Shown: positions 48,372 to 58,567, numbered from the stretch's first letter. The stretch is DNA of 64,000 nucleotides from Viola odorata (GCA_963691705.1 OY829542.1:52183002-52247001), one strand, 5' to 3'. Notes: generated from the letters alone by a model not told the origin. Translations and numbers: made by a program.

Positions 48372-48830
48372 CTACTCATCACTGTCGGACCAAGTAACGC
48401 CGTAGCAATAGACTACGTCCTCTTCGTTATCGCCACCCCAGAATGGTGAATCCACAATAGCAGGGGGAGAAGACTCACCGACCCCCTTTCCAGCGGCATA
48501 AGTCAACTTGGGTAACTCCTCCTTAACGCTTAGCGATACTGCCCCGGCGGCCGAGCAAGCAGAGGGAGCCCACGGAGGTGATTCCTGCGGAGGGGGAGAC
48601 GGTTTTTTCTCCCCCCTAGCCAGAAAAGCCAGAGAGTCGAAAAATGACTTAGAGGCCTGGGCAGCCTCCTTCCTTCTTCGTTCAACTTCCTTCCTCCGCC
48701 TCTTGCGACATCGCCGGCGGACAACCGGCCTCCAAGGAGGCGATGGGGGAGGATTATCTGTGTCAGGGGTGGTCGGAGGAGTTGGCGGTGAATTCCCCGA
48801 AGCCGTACCTAGCAAATAAGAATCAGCCAT
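48372..48830 (-). CDS. Antisense ORF 3 of element C: small Pro-rich, Arg-rich protein
   Basis: 152 aa from the ATG at 48830 (MADSYLLGT). The first third is Thr/Pro-rich, followed by a strong basic stretch (residues about 38-55, RRRCRKRRRKEVERRRKE) that looks like a nuclear localisation or nucleic-acid-binding segment. A second Pro-rich part and an acidic tail (ending TWSDSDE) follow. I recognise no family. It is divergently spaced from the others, about 470 bp beyond antisense gene 2 in the same sense, and has a TATA-like TATTTAA (48907-48913) about 80 bp upstream. Confidence 0.55.
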   Translation of the reverse strand: MADSYLLGTASGNSPPTPPTTPDTDNPPPSPPWRPVVRRRCRKRRRKEVERRRKEAAQASKSFFDSLAFLARGEKKPSPPPQESPPWAPSACSAAGAVSLSVKEELPKLTYAAGKGVGESSPPAIVDSPFWGGDNEEDVVYCYGVTWSDSDE

Positions 48831-48906
48831 GAGACTTGCAGAGGACTTATAACGAAGAAAAGCGAAGGAGAAAGAAATGGATAAGAGTGAAGGAGGAAAA
48901 GCCTCA

Positions 48907-48913
48907 TTAAATA
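48907..48913 (-). promoter_or_regulatory. TATA-like box upstream of antisense ORF 3
   Basis: Minus strand reads ggcTATTTAAtgagg, 77 bp before the ATG at 48830. Confidence 0.4.
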
Positions 48914-49302
48914 GCCGGGAAAAGAAGAAAAGAGACTCTTCGATCCTCCAACCCGACTCTTGAAGATTGGCACATATACAGTCTGGAATGCAAATATAGA
49001 TTTGCAGTCACGCCTGTTGAAATCTCGCGCAATTCAAGAATAATTATAATCTCTGACAATCAGTTGTTATAACGAGGACGGCGCGGAGTTAAGGCAGAAC
49101 GATCGACAGAAAAACCGCCCAATAGCAAGACTGTTTTCAGTTGGGCTAAGAATATCCTCTTGGAAAACGACAAAGAGCGCAGTAAAGAAGAAGAACAGTT
49201 GCGAAAGGGAATGAGGAAAATACTTTTTTACGGCCTAGTGACCGGAAGATACATTGACAAGATAAGGGGAAAAGAGAAAAGGCCCAAAGGGAGCCATCAC
49301 TA
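48914..49302. other. Non-coding spacer in the element C antisense module
   Basis: No gene recognised. The phrase gttttcagttgggct at 49132 recurs just before the 3' LTR at 50637, suggesting an internal duplication or a former LTR-adjacent segment. Confidence 0.45.
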
Positions 49303-49680
49303 TCAGGCGTCAGAGCCAGCATCCTCGGGCACCTCAGGAAGGTCCCTCAAGGAATCCATGACCAGGATAAGATCATGGGAAGTAGCTCTCATCCATTTCA
49401 GGCAGCACCCCAACATGTCCTTACGCTGCTGCAGCATGGCAATCACCACCTGAATCCGAGCGATGGAGGCGGACAGCTTTGATACGCTCTCCAAAGGACT
49501 GAAGTCCTCCAGGGAAATAGCCCCTAGCCGGGAATAAAGCGGAGTCAGCATCCCTTGCAGCTCCAGAATATCCTCAGAAGTCTTGACCAGCATGTTCTCC
49601 AGGAAACCGACATCGCCGTCATTGAGGTTCCTGAGTGAGTGACCCTTGGAGAGAAGAAAATTCTTAGTCAAATTATCCAT
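49303..49680 (-). CDS. Antisense ORF 4 of element C: small helical protein
   Basis: 125 aa from the ATG at 49680 (MDNLTKNFLLSKGH) to a stop at 49303. It is predicted to be mainly helical, with heptad-like segments (EDILELQGMLTPL, IARIQVVIAMLQQRKDMLGCCLKWM) and an acidic end. No family recognised. A clear TATA box lies 51-56 bp upstream, so a very short leader is likely. It is the first of the four antisense frames in transcription order. Confidence 0.5.
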   Translation of the reverse strand: MDNLTKNFLLSKGHSLRNLNDGDVGFLENMLVKTSEDILELQGMLTPLYSRLGAISLEDFSPLESVSKLSASIARIQVVIAMLQQRKDMLGCCLKWMRATSHDLILVMDSLRDLPEVPEDAGSDA

Positions 49681-49730
49681 GATGCTAGCTGATAAAGATG
49701 AGGAGAACGTGGGTGGAGAAAGCTCTCCGA

Positions 49731-49736
49731 TTTATA
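49731..49736 (-). promoter_or_regulatory. TATA box upstream of antisense ORF 4
   Basis: Minus strand reads gagccTATAAAtcgg, the best TATA match of the antisense module, about 51 bp before the ATG at 49680. Confidence 0.6.
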
Positions 49737-50652
49737 GGCTCTAGTGAAGAGAGGCCTTGGGAAAAGAGACTGAGGTCCTCAAAAGAAGAGCCGCCCCGAT
49801 AACCTCGAGGATTGATAAGCGTAAACGAAAGGGACGGGTGACGTTCACGATACAGATACCGGAAGGAGTACAAGGCAGAATCTGAAAAACGTTGAGAGGC
49901 ACGATATCACTGGTAGCCCTAACGCTAAAACCATAAGGTTACCGGTATCCACAGTGTAAGGCCGCGTTGATGTCGCCGGTGGCCCTGGATGCGTAAAACC
50001 GCGATGACATCACAGGCGTCTGGTGGTATGAAGCCGCGATAACCATAAGGTAGCTGATGGTATAAAGCCACGCTGATACTTGCTGTTTTCTCTAGCGTAA
50101 AAGAAAAAGTGGGCACGTGTGACCTCGAACCTCTGTAAGTATAAAGTTTGCTAACTTCTATATATGTTTCTATCTCCTCTGTGCCTTTGCAGAACACGTG
50201 GAAGAACGATAGACCCAAAATATATGCCAGCCCATGGTGCGGCTTGGCTGAATATACGCGATGATATCGCAAGCGACCTATCGACGGTCCTTCTATGACT
50301 CGAACGAAGCTGAGACTTCATAAGTCCTATTGAAAGGACAAATGGGCCAGTATCGCTGAATAAAAGTGATGCCTTCAAAATCGCGAGCGCCCCAACGGCC
50401 TCCTAGTAGAATTCTTAACGTCCCGAGGAGACGGGTCTTTTTGACAAGAAACAAGGACGAACTTGACCGGATTAGTGGAAAGTTGTGGATCTAAGCCCTC
50501 GTTCCGTATTAGGATTGATCAGCCTTTGAACGATAAAGAAAACCCAAGCCCTCTGTGGAAATATCGCCTCATGACAGAGCAAAGCCCTATCTAAAGATGT
50601 CAGACATGGATAGCCCTTGGTGAACACTCGGGCTAGTTTTCAGTTGGGCTTA
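49737..50652. other. Element C 3' non-coding region up to the 3' LTR
   Basis: Diverged short repeats (for example 'ggtgg..cc..', 'aaaaccataaggttacc' and 'gataaccataaggtagc' at 49930-50060). There is no gene and no obvious purine tract directly before the LTR (it reads cagttgggctta). Confidence 0.5.
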
Positions 50653-51189
50653 TGATAACAATTGGAATGCTCCTGACGGCAATATTGTAGCCACGGCATC
50701 TATCCTTGACGAGTCTCTATACGCTTCCCTGAAAAGCCAACCTATCGCCCGGGCCGGCGGAAGTTTCCTAGGATGGTCGACTTCAGCGGGGGGGGATCTC
50801 ATGCATCTTTACGCGCACGGCGTCATCCCATCCTAGAGGAACTAAGAGGATGTCGCTCCTGATAGGCCTTATGTGATTATCGCCCGCGATGGCTCACCCA
50901 TTATCGCTGGAGGCGATATCTTCGGACGATGCTTATCGCTGCGCCCTTATCGCTGTCAGGTATCGCCAACTTCGGCCTATAAATACCCCCATCTTTCCAA
51001 ACAGAAGGTAAGATCGAGATCTTCTTGGAGAACCTCTACCATTCTATAAACTCGAACTAACTTAAGCATCGGAGTGTCTACGCCGGAGTCCCCCTCCGGC
51101 GCTTTGCAGGTATCTCTGACGCCAATCGCTTCCCCTCCGACTAGCTGCAGCAGCCGTTTTCCGACCCGAAGAGATCTCGGATCTTATGA
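50653..51189 (+). repeat. Element C 3' LTR
   Basis: 537-bp copy of 35142-35678 with three visible differences, including the terminal CA changed to GA. It is followed by the target duplication acggt. TATA box at 50978-50985. Confidence 0.95.
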
Positions 51190-51964
51190 ACGGTGGATTG
51201 CGTCGAGGGCTAGTCGGTCATCGGTGCAAGGATAGACTGTTTTCACGCCATAGACGTGCTATAGGAATCCTGTTTTCACGTGGATTCCCTACTTCTCTTC
51301 TTAAGAGAAGTCACTCCCAAGGTATGCTTATGGGAGCGACCGTGACACTGTGCCCAAGGTACGCTTATGGGTCATACACACAGGCCCGTGAAGTGGAGAG
51401 AAGACACATCTAGGGCTAGACACTGAGAAGTCAGCCCTAACCGGTTTCTTGCCCTAGCCAGATTGGACCAAACGACATGATGACTCTGGACTAGGTGACT
51501 ACTCTATTCCATGGCCTCACGTTAGTTATTACCATGGAAATGACAATATTCATGAGAAATATGCAAATAGATGATCAAACTACCAACAAACCTTACATGA
51601 AATGACAATAAAATGGCAAGAAAGCGGATATAAAAGTGAAAACGTTTTAAGAACACTTTGACCTCCCAACTATCCTCTTGCAATCCTTAAAACACCCCTG
51701 CCAAGACTAAGAGATTTAGCCACTCATGCTGGAATTCATACACAAAATGGATGGAGAAAGCAACATAAACAGAGAAGAGGTGCAGATGAAAACGAAAATC
51801 TAGAGCACTTAATTAAAACCGGCCGGAGCTTCAAAGCTCCGGCCAAAATCTGGAAAAACAAGAAGGGAACAGATCCCAAAGTTAGAGAGAGAGAGAGAAA
51901 AATGGCTACAATGATTCAAAACCCTAAAAAAAGGAAAAACTCCCCTAAAGTCCTAAAAACTAAG

Positions 51965-51973
51965 GTTTATATA
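51965..51973 (-). promoter_or_regulatory. TATA box of element D LTR
   Basis: Reads GTATATAAAC on the minus strand, about 0.54 kb downstream of the LTR start in element sense. This is a suitable place for the U3 promoter and supports minus orientation. Confidence 0.5.
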
Positions 51974-52510
51974 CAAGACAATCCCACAAGGGGACAAAAT
52001 AGGACAGCTGGTTGGGGAGGAAGGAAGGAAGGGGCGTCCTTGACAGCTGGCAGAGGGAATATTGCATAGAATCCCGCTAGAATCTTTCTGGCATTTTTTG
52101 TCAAGCGTCAGCCTAGACGAGGAGCGTCATCTAGGGCAAGACGTAAGATATCTTCTAGGGCAAGACGACTTAGCTAGGGAATATTCTGGAATCTCTTTGG
52201 CATCTTTGGTCAAGCGTCATCCGAGAAGAAACATGCACGTGCGTGCGTCTAGGCCTGGACGTAAGATATATTCAGTAGCTCATCCAGGTCTAGACGGTAT
52301 AGAGGCGTCTAGGTCTCAACGACAAAACTGCGTCTAGGGCTCGACGATGAAAGATCAGCAAAAATGCATCCAAATGGCGCGCTTATCAGGAAGTTTCTCC
52401 CTTTAGTCCAAATCTACAAAGTGGTTGGAAAACAAGCCAAATTAGTAGTATCAAGTGTGAAATTAGACCTAAAAGAGAGGGAAAAACATGCATAAAAAGA
52501 CACCATATCA

Positions 52511-54218
52511 AATTCCCCCAGACTGCCCATTGCTCGCCCTCGAGCAATCAAAACAGAAAACACACCCCAAGGCATAGACAAACACAACCAACCATAGCAC
52601 AAGAATCAACAAACCAAACAATCAGCCCTGACCATGTCAAGACATACTCTGCCTAGATAACTCTGCATCAAATCATTAGGATAACGACCCTAATGAAGAA
52701 ACTTTACCACATCAGACTTGGCATCAGCAATCCTCACCAGGGTAAGTGTTTACACTCACACTCAACTAGGCTCGGTGTGTAATCACTCAAATATGCAAAT
52801 TAACAAGACACACAACATAGTTTGCATATCAACCCGAGTTAAAATCCACATGCTCAGGCAATCAACAATCAGAAACGAACTTTGCACCATAAAAAAGGAT
52901 TGAAAGGAAAGATGTGTATAGAGAATATGAAGAATATGGAGAGAAAAGGGAAAGAAAGAAAGAAAATAGGAAAAGCAAGAGGATAGATTATATACAAAGA
53001 GTAAAAAGAGGAAGGAAAAGAGAAGGAGAATAGAACGAAAAACCTGAATGGAGATGAAATGGTGAGGCAGTATCCGTCAAGGGCAGACAGTCAAGGGCTA
53101 GACGAAATTCTTCTTCTGGGGGAGTTCTTCTCTTGGGAGCCATGCTGACAATACTTCATTTTTCTTGTTCGTGCCTTTGCCTTATTTCGTTTTTCTTTCT
53201 TCTTCTTTCTTTTTTTTTTTTTTTTTTTTTTAAACCAGATAAGACTTTCTTTTCTTTGCTTCGTTTCTGGTTTTGAATTTTTTGATTTTTTTTTTGACAA
53301 AGATGAAAATGAATTTGACAAACTTCAGCTGATGAAGATTGAGTTAGCTCAAGGATTTTGCCAACTTACTTCGGCTAGGGCTTGATGACTTTGCCCTAGA
53401 CCTTTTTCGGCATCTACACCTTCTTGTCGGTCTCCCCCACACTTAGGCTTTGCTGATCATCTAGCCCGCCACCTCTGACAAATACTGCTCACCTGGAAGG
53501 AAAAGAGATCAAGGAAAGTTAGAACAAGTGGATAAAGAAGAGAGAAAAATGAGAAGGGAATGAGATGTCGGGGGCTAAACGAAAAAAGGTGTCGAGGGAT
53601 AAATGAAGAAAGAGAGAAAGGATAGAAAGAAAAGGAAACGAAAACAAAGATGCAAAGTTCATTTTTTTCCGTCTTTTCGCTGCTTTCCTAAGACTGATGG
53701 TGCCCATACCCAGGGGTCTCATGCAAACTTAGTTGAGTGCCTAGCTAAGCATTGAATCACACATGAAAAATATAACTGTTTAGTCTCAAATGCTCACAAG
53801 GTGCTATAAATGATTGCTGATGTTTAGTGCAGATGCAGGTTATAAGAGCTAACAAACAAAGCATGCAAGATCTAGGGCAAGACCAACATGAAAGGCAGTT
53901 CATTTCTATGTGCACAAGTCAGAAATGTTTGTCCATACTCGAGGGTTTTAAAACTAGGCAGTGTGTTAATTGTGGCCAAAGCTCTAATCCGAAAAAAATT
54001 GCCCAAAATAAAAACACACAACAAACACATATGTGTCCCTCCCCCACACTTAAGCAACGCATTGTCCTCAATGCGAAGAAAGGACTCAAACAAGGGCATA
54101 CGAAAATAAAACAGAAGAAATAAAAGTAAAAGGAAAGATGAGAGAGGAAAGAAGCGTGGGTTGCCTCCCACGAAGCGCCTTAGTTATCGTCCAGGGCAAG
54201 ACATTGGTTGTTCGAACT
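52511..54218 (-). other. Element D 3' non-coding region with purine tract next to the LTR
   Basis: It starts with the tract reading TGGGGGAATT in element sense (52511-52520). It contains landmarks also found in B at 62500-63950: 'gcaatcctcacc', 'gtgtttacactcacactc', a pyrimidine run (poly-T 53208-53234), 'ataagagctaaca.acaaa' and 'gcacaagtca'. Near 54160 is 'gggttgcctcccacgaagcg'. No gene is seen; the short frames are A/T- or A/G-rich accidents. Confidence 0.6.
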
Positions 54219-55376
54219 TCAACCAATCCTACTAAATGCTTTCCATCCTCTTAGTTTGATGTGAATTAGGGCATGAAGTGGATAGTCCAGTAGTAGCAAA
54301 GCATCCTGCAGGCAACCATAATATGATTCAAATGTTAATTTGGGTTCCCGCAAAGCAAAGAGGAAAAAATTGTAATGTGTAAAAGGTGATTCAAGAAAAG
54401 GATCAACATAATTAGAAAGTTTAGAAATCTCCCTGTCACACATAACATCTTTAGAGCTCAAGTCCTTGATTAACTCTTCATCAATCTCTCTCAAATCCTC
54501 ATTCTCAATCTCCCCCAGCTGGAATTCTGTGTCTAGGGCAAGACGCTCTTCACAAAAGTTGATGTGGTGAAAATCCTCAAAAACCTCAATCCCGTAGCCT
54601 ACCAAAGTCTCAGAACAAATCTGGAGTTGATTTGGCGAATCTGGCTGAACAACGGCTTCTGCCTCTAATTGTGCGTCTAGGGCAAGACGCTCCCATCTGT
54701 CTAGGGCTAGACGCTTGTTGGCTTCTGACTCTGAGGAAAAGCATCCTGGATCCTCCAATTTTAGCTCATCAGTTGACATGAAAAGTTCATCTATCCCATA
54801 TGGATCATCATCTTGGTCTAGACACTCAAATGGCAACTCCCATAGGACGGCGGTGGGTAAATTCTCCTCTTCACTTAGATAGTCATCACTATCTAAATGC
54901 TGCAAATATTGTGCTATAGGAGTGATTGGGTGACTCATGATCTGATTGGGCAAAGGTGTTGGAGCTAAAACTTTCGGTGCAGATGTTGGGGCAACGTCTA
55001 GGGCAAGCTGCCCGGGTAGGCATGCAAAGTTTGTTTCAATGGCCTCTTCACGCTGTTGCTCCTTAAGTTCCTGCATGGTTACTTTTATCTCCTCAAGTTG
55101 ATTCACCATGTCAGCTAATTCCTCCAGACGCTTCTGCTTCTTAAGCTCCTCCAAGGCTAATTTCATCTCCTCAAGTTGGTTCGCTAAGTCAGCTACTGCA
55201 GCAAAATCTTCTTGGGTAAAACATGCGTCTTGTGGAGGTTGTGGAGGCTGAAGATATTGATAGCTAGGTTCGGGCTGCACTCCATAGTTGAAATTTCCTT
55301 GATTCCACCACGGGGGGTTAGGACTAAAATATTGAGGAAAATATGGTGAGTGAGAATAAGAATTAAAATAAGACAT
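54219..55376 (-). CDS. Element D ORF of unknown function (acidic, coiled coil)
   Basis: The open frame begins at 55496; the internal ATG at 55376 (MSYFNSYSHSPYF) gives 385 aa and a more natural start. The N-terminus is Tyr/Pro/Asn-rich (NPPWWNQGNFNYG), followed by two related coiled-coil segments (LANQLEEMKLALEELKKQ and MVNQLEEIKVTMQELKEQ, a duplication). A long acidic region follows, in which the tetrapeptide LALD recurs because copies of the D palindromic 16-mer lie in frame. The C-terminus (FFLFALREPKLTFESYYG, HALIHIKLRGW) looks folded. It sits between pol (unseen) and the 3' LTR. No enzyme motif and no transmembrane segment are seen, so an env-like role is not supported. Confidence 0.5.
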   Translation of the reverse strand: MSYFNSYSHSPYFPQYFSPNPPWWNQGNFNYGVQPEPSYQYLQPPQPPQDACFTQEDFAAVADLANQLEEMKLALEELKKQKRLEELADMVNQLEEIKVTMQELKEQQREEAIETNFACLPGQLALDVAPTSAPKVLAPTPLPNQIMSHPITPIAQYLQHLDSDDYLSEEENLPTAVLWELPFECLDQDDDPYGIDELFMSTDELKLEDPGCFSSESEANKRLALDRWERLALDAQLEAEAVVQPDSPNQLQICSETLVGYGIEVFEDFHHINFCEERLALDTEFQLGEIENEDLREIDEELIKDLSSKDVMCDREISKLSNYVDPFLESPFTHYNFFLFALREPKLTFESYYGCLQDALLLLDYPLHALIHIKLRGWKAFSRIG

Positions 55377-56336
55377 TGAAGAAAGAAAATAAAATCTGGA
55401 ATCGTCTAGGGCAAGATAGTGTAGGGGTGATGACGTTTTCAGCGTCGAGGTCTGGACGAAAATGGTGGGCGAGGTGCAGATATCCTGGTCATACAAAAAA
55501 GAAACAAGAAAAATTAGAACTTGTCGCGCCCCGAAAATTTAAAAAATCCGCGAGTGTGCAACGAAATTTGGGACCTTACAATGCTCAGCGTAAAAGGACG
55601 CCTCGCAACATGCAATGAAGTCGCCACCCTAATTTGGTTGCTAGGTTTAGGGAACCTTAATTGTCATGGCATAGGAAATATAATAAGTAAAAAAACTAAA
55701 GGCACAAAAAAGGGGTCCGGACCCCAGACAAAGGTTCGGGGTCGTATTATGGTCTCGGGAAGGTGTTAGGCACCCGAGTCACATCCGAAAACGGTTACCG
55801 GTTGATGAGAGAGGTGTTTAAAAAGGTGTTTTATAAAATGCGTTTTGAAAAATGGGGCCCTCAGAGGAATCGTCACTTTAGTCTTTTTTATGATCGTGAT
55901 GGGACTGAATTTTCCGTAAGACTGAATGAGCGCCCTCTTTTTTCATCATCGGGCCATGCATGATTAAATTAATTACTACGTGATCCTAACATGGATTGCT
56001 AACAGAGTACCATTTTAAATGATGGATTTAAAACGATAGTTTGCTGTGGGATCGAAAGTCCCCATGTACATGCAGTCAATATAAGCGAGAAGTAAAATCA
56101 CATGAACGCGGCATTTTAAGAAAGTCTTTAAACACGTTGTGCATGTGGGTTGATTTTAGTTCTAGCAGTTCTATATATCATGCATACGATGGATATTTGC
56201 AGAAAGCATCGAATAAATAAAAAGGAATCGAAAGGCGTACTTTCGAGCGAAACTTGAAACTAAAACCTGCAAAATGAGAGTGTTAGCGATAGCTCGAGAA
56301 ATAAATAAGCAATTTATGAGTGCAAGAATTTAAATG

Positions 56337-56990
56337 ACAGTTGATTGTATACGAGAAATGATGGATTTCACGCATACGAAATGAGATGCTGAGTTTGGTT
56401 GTATGCGAAAAATGTTTGATTTTAAGCATACGAGAATTTATCGCTAGGTGATTGCATACGAAAAATGATGGATTTTTCGTATGTGAGAATTTAAATGCTA
56501 GTTGATTGCATGCGAAAAATGATGGATTTTACGCATGTGAGAATTAAAATGCTAGTTGATTGCATGCGAAAAATGATGGATTTTACGCATGTGAGAATTA
56601 AAATGCTAGTTGATTGCATGCGAAAAATGATGGATTTTACGCATGTGAGAATTAAAATGCTAGTTGATTGCATGCGAAAAATGATGGATTTTACGCATGT
56701 GAGAATTAAAATGCTAGTTGATTGCATGCGAAAAATGATGGATTTTACGCATGTGAGAATTAAAATGCTAGTTGATTGCATGCGAAAAATGATGGATTTT
56801 ACGCATACGAAAATGAAATACTGAGTTGATTGCGTGCGAAAAATGATTGATTTTAAGCACACGAGAATTTAAATGCTGTGTTGATTGCATGCGAAAAATG
56901 ATTGATTTTACGCATACGAGAATTTAAATGTTGGGTTGATTGCATGCGAAAAATGATGGATTTTACGCATACGAAAATGAAATGCTGTTT
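56337..56990. repeat. 54-bp tandem array in the B LTR, each unit a hairpin
   Basis: Six almost identical 54-bp units start at 56495, 56549, 56603, 56657, 56711 and 56765; about three diverged units flank each side. Each unit holds CATGCG and CGCATG around a 17-bp spacer whose ends (AAAAT/ATTTT) also pair. The 18-codon open frames across it arise only because 54 is divisible by three. Confidence 0.9.
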
Positions 56991-57128
56991 TGATAAGTGC
57001 AGAAAAATTAAATGATATTGGCGATTTACAGGGAAGAAAAAAAGTTTAATGATTTGCAGAAAATAAAACAGGTTGATAATGCAGGGAATAAACAGTTGGA
57101 TATTTGCAGAAAATAAACAGTTGATATT

Positions 57129-57640
57129 GCGACCGACCATGTAGGCGGTATTGAATTTAAATTGCTGAAATTTAAAGTGCGGGAAAGTAAAGTGCGGAAA
57201 AGTAAACAGTTGATAATTTGCGGAAGGAATTCCAGCAGTTTTGCTAAAAATTAAAGCAGTTGAATGTTTACGAAAATTAAAATGCGACCGACCATGTAGG
57301 CGGTATTGAATTTAAATTGCTGAAAGTAAATTGCTGAAATTTAAAGTGCGGAAAATTAAGCAGTTGATAAGTGCGACCGACCATGTAGGCGGTATTGAAT
57401 TTAAATTGCTGAAAGTAAATTGCTGAAATTTAAAGTGCGGAAAAGTAAGCAGTTGATAAGTGCGACCGACCATGTAGGCGGTATTGAATTTAAATTGCTG
57501 AAAGTAAATTGCTGGAATTTAAAGTGCGGAAAAGTAAACAGTTGATAATTTGCGGAAGGATTTCCAGCAGTTTGCGAAAAATTAAAGCAGTTGAATATTT
57601 ACGAAAATTAAAAAAACGACCGACCATAAAGGCGGAATGA
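57129..57640. repeat. About 90-bp tandem repeats in the B LTR
   Basis: The phrase gcgaccgaccatgtaggcgg occurs at 57129, 57283, 57373 and 57462, with a diverged fifth at about 57617. It is followed each time by 'tattgaatttaaattgctgaa' (quoted in part). Spacing is about 90 bp for the middle copies and about 154 bp for the outer ones, where extra sequence (tttgcggaaggaattccagc) is inserted. Confidence 0.85.
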
Positions 57641-58560
57641 CTGAATTTAAACAGTTAGATATGAATGACTGAGGTTAGATAACATGACAATAAATATTAT
57701 GATAAAGAATGAGCAATTCATGTATAAAAACAATTCGAGAAACAACTTGATAAAAATAATAAAAATAAGCATACGAAACATTTTCTGAAACAAAGTGAAT
57801 TAAACAAATCATGTATAAAAATATAAGAAAAATAGCACATATCACAAATAATAATCGTACGAGGCATGCTAGCACTTTACGTAAAAAAAACGACGAAACG
57901 AGGACTCGGGAAAAAAAGAAATGGGCTGGGCCCATCTTAGAATATGAAGAAATGGGCCAGGAACAGTTCCTGGCCCAAGGAAATTTATTTAAATGGTGAT
58001 GGGCTTGGCCCATCACCTTTCATCCATTTTTGCGCAAAAGGGCCGCATGGCCCGAAACACTTCATCATCAACCTCACGTCGCCGGCGCCACTGCCGGCGA
58101 CGGAGGTGACGAACCAGGCGACGAATTCGCCTGGTTCTTGGCCCAAAATACTCGTCTCCCTTCCCACAGTACCAACAAATAATCACAGCCAAGAAATGGA
58201 CATGAAAACAGCCGGATTTTCAAAAGAACCGAAGCAATGCGTATTTACGATAATTACCGAAATAACTAAACCAAGCCCCGAGGATTTAAACTAGTGTTAG
58301 TATAGTGAAATTGAGTTGAAAATAAGTTGATTGCAGCAAGTTTTGATGACTAATTAATTGACTAAAGCTTGAATGAAATTTAAAGAAAACAAGAGAAAGA
58401 AACGCTTACAATGGTGCTGCTCCGGCTAGCGACGGCGAGGAGTGGATTGCGCGCAAGGGAGTGATCCAGCTGGTTCGTGGATTGGCCCGAAGAAATGGAG
58501 AGGGAGAGTGTTGTTTTTTTACAAAATTTTCGGACCGTTTACGCGAAGGAACAGGGTGGG

Positions 58561-58567
58561 TTTTATA
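58561..58567 (-). promoter_or_regulatory. TATA box of element B LTR
   Basis: Minus strand reads gcggccTATAAAAccc. It lies 0.93 kb into the LTR in element sense, leaving about 3 kb of R-U5. A probable leader splice donor (attgtaagcg) follows at about 58405. Confidence 0.6.

Larger units (their letters stand above)
35142..51189 (+). mobile_element. Element C: Tat-lineage Ty3/gypsy retrotransposon with antisense gene module
   Basis: Two 537-bp LTRs (35142-35678, 50653-51189) are flanked by the identical 5-bp duplication acggt (35137-35141, 51190-51194). By eye they differ at three positions, about 0.6 percent. The last base pair CA of the right copy is GA. The interior holds gag-pol on the plus strand to 41614, then about 9 kb of non-pol DNA with four minus-strand ORFs (49680 to 42717). 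Extra antisense ORFs between pol and the 3' LTR are known in Tat-lineage elements. C lies inside the 3' LTR of element D. Confidence 0.95.
34695..52510 (-). repeat. Element D 3' LTR (about 1.76 kb), split by element C
   Basis: The parts are 34695-35141 and 51195-52510. In element sense it begins TGATATGGTGTC and ends GACGACGCGTCA. It contains a G-run (34875-34886), a (GA)n run (51884-51898) and a cluster of the palindromic 16-mer between 52100 and 52350. Its terminus matches that of E. It has no coding content. Confidence 0.7.
51201..55458. repeat. Dispersed quasi-palindromic 16-mer family of element D
   Basis: Consensus CGTCTAGGGCAAGACG, with complementary ends CGTCT/AGACG. Copies or close variants, in either strand sense: 51201, 51407, 52106, 52126, 52152, 52246, 52283, 52306, 52331, 53075, 53090, 53391, 53869, 54188, 54531, 54674, 54699, 54994, 55403 and 55443. 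They lie in the LTR, in non-coding DNA and in the 425-codon frame. Loop bases vary (gggcaa, gggcta, gtctca, gcctgg) while the ends are often kept. Confidence 0.75.

Noticed and set aside
54219..55376. Env-like protein in element D
   Set aside because: The position between pol and the 3' LTR fits, but there is no signal peptide, transmembrane helix or cleavage motif; it is rich in acidic and coiled-coil segments instead.
56491..56862. Long open frames on both strands with an 18-aa repeat
   Set aside because: They are the translation of a 54-bp non-coding tandem array; 54 is a multiple of three, so frames stay open without selection.
57944..58294. 116-aa plus-strand frame in the B LTR
   Set aside because: GC-rich LTR sequence on the strand opposite to the element; no homology recognised and no promoter.
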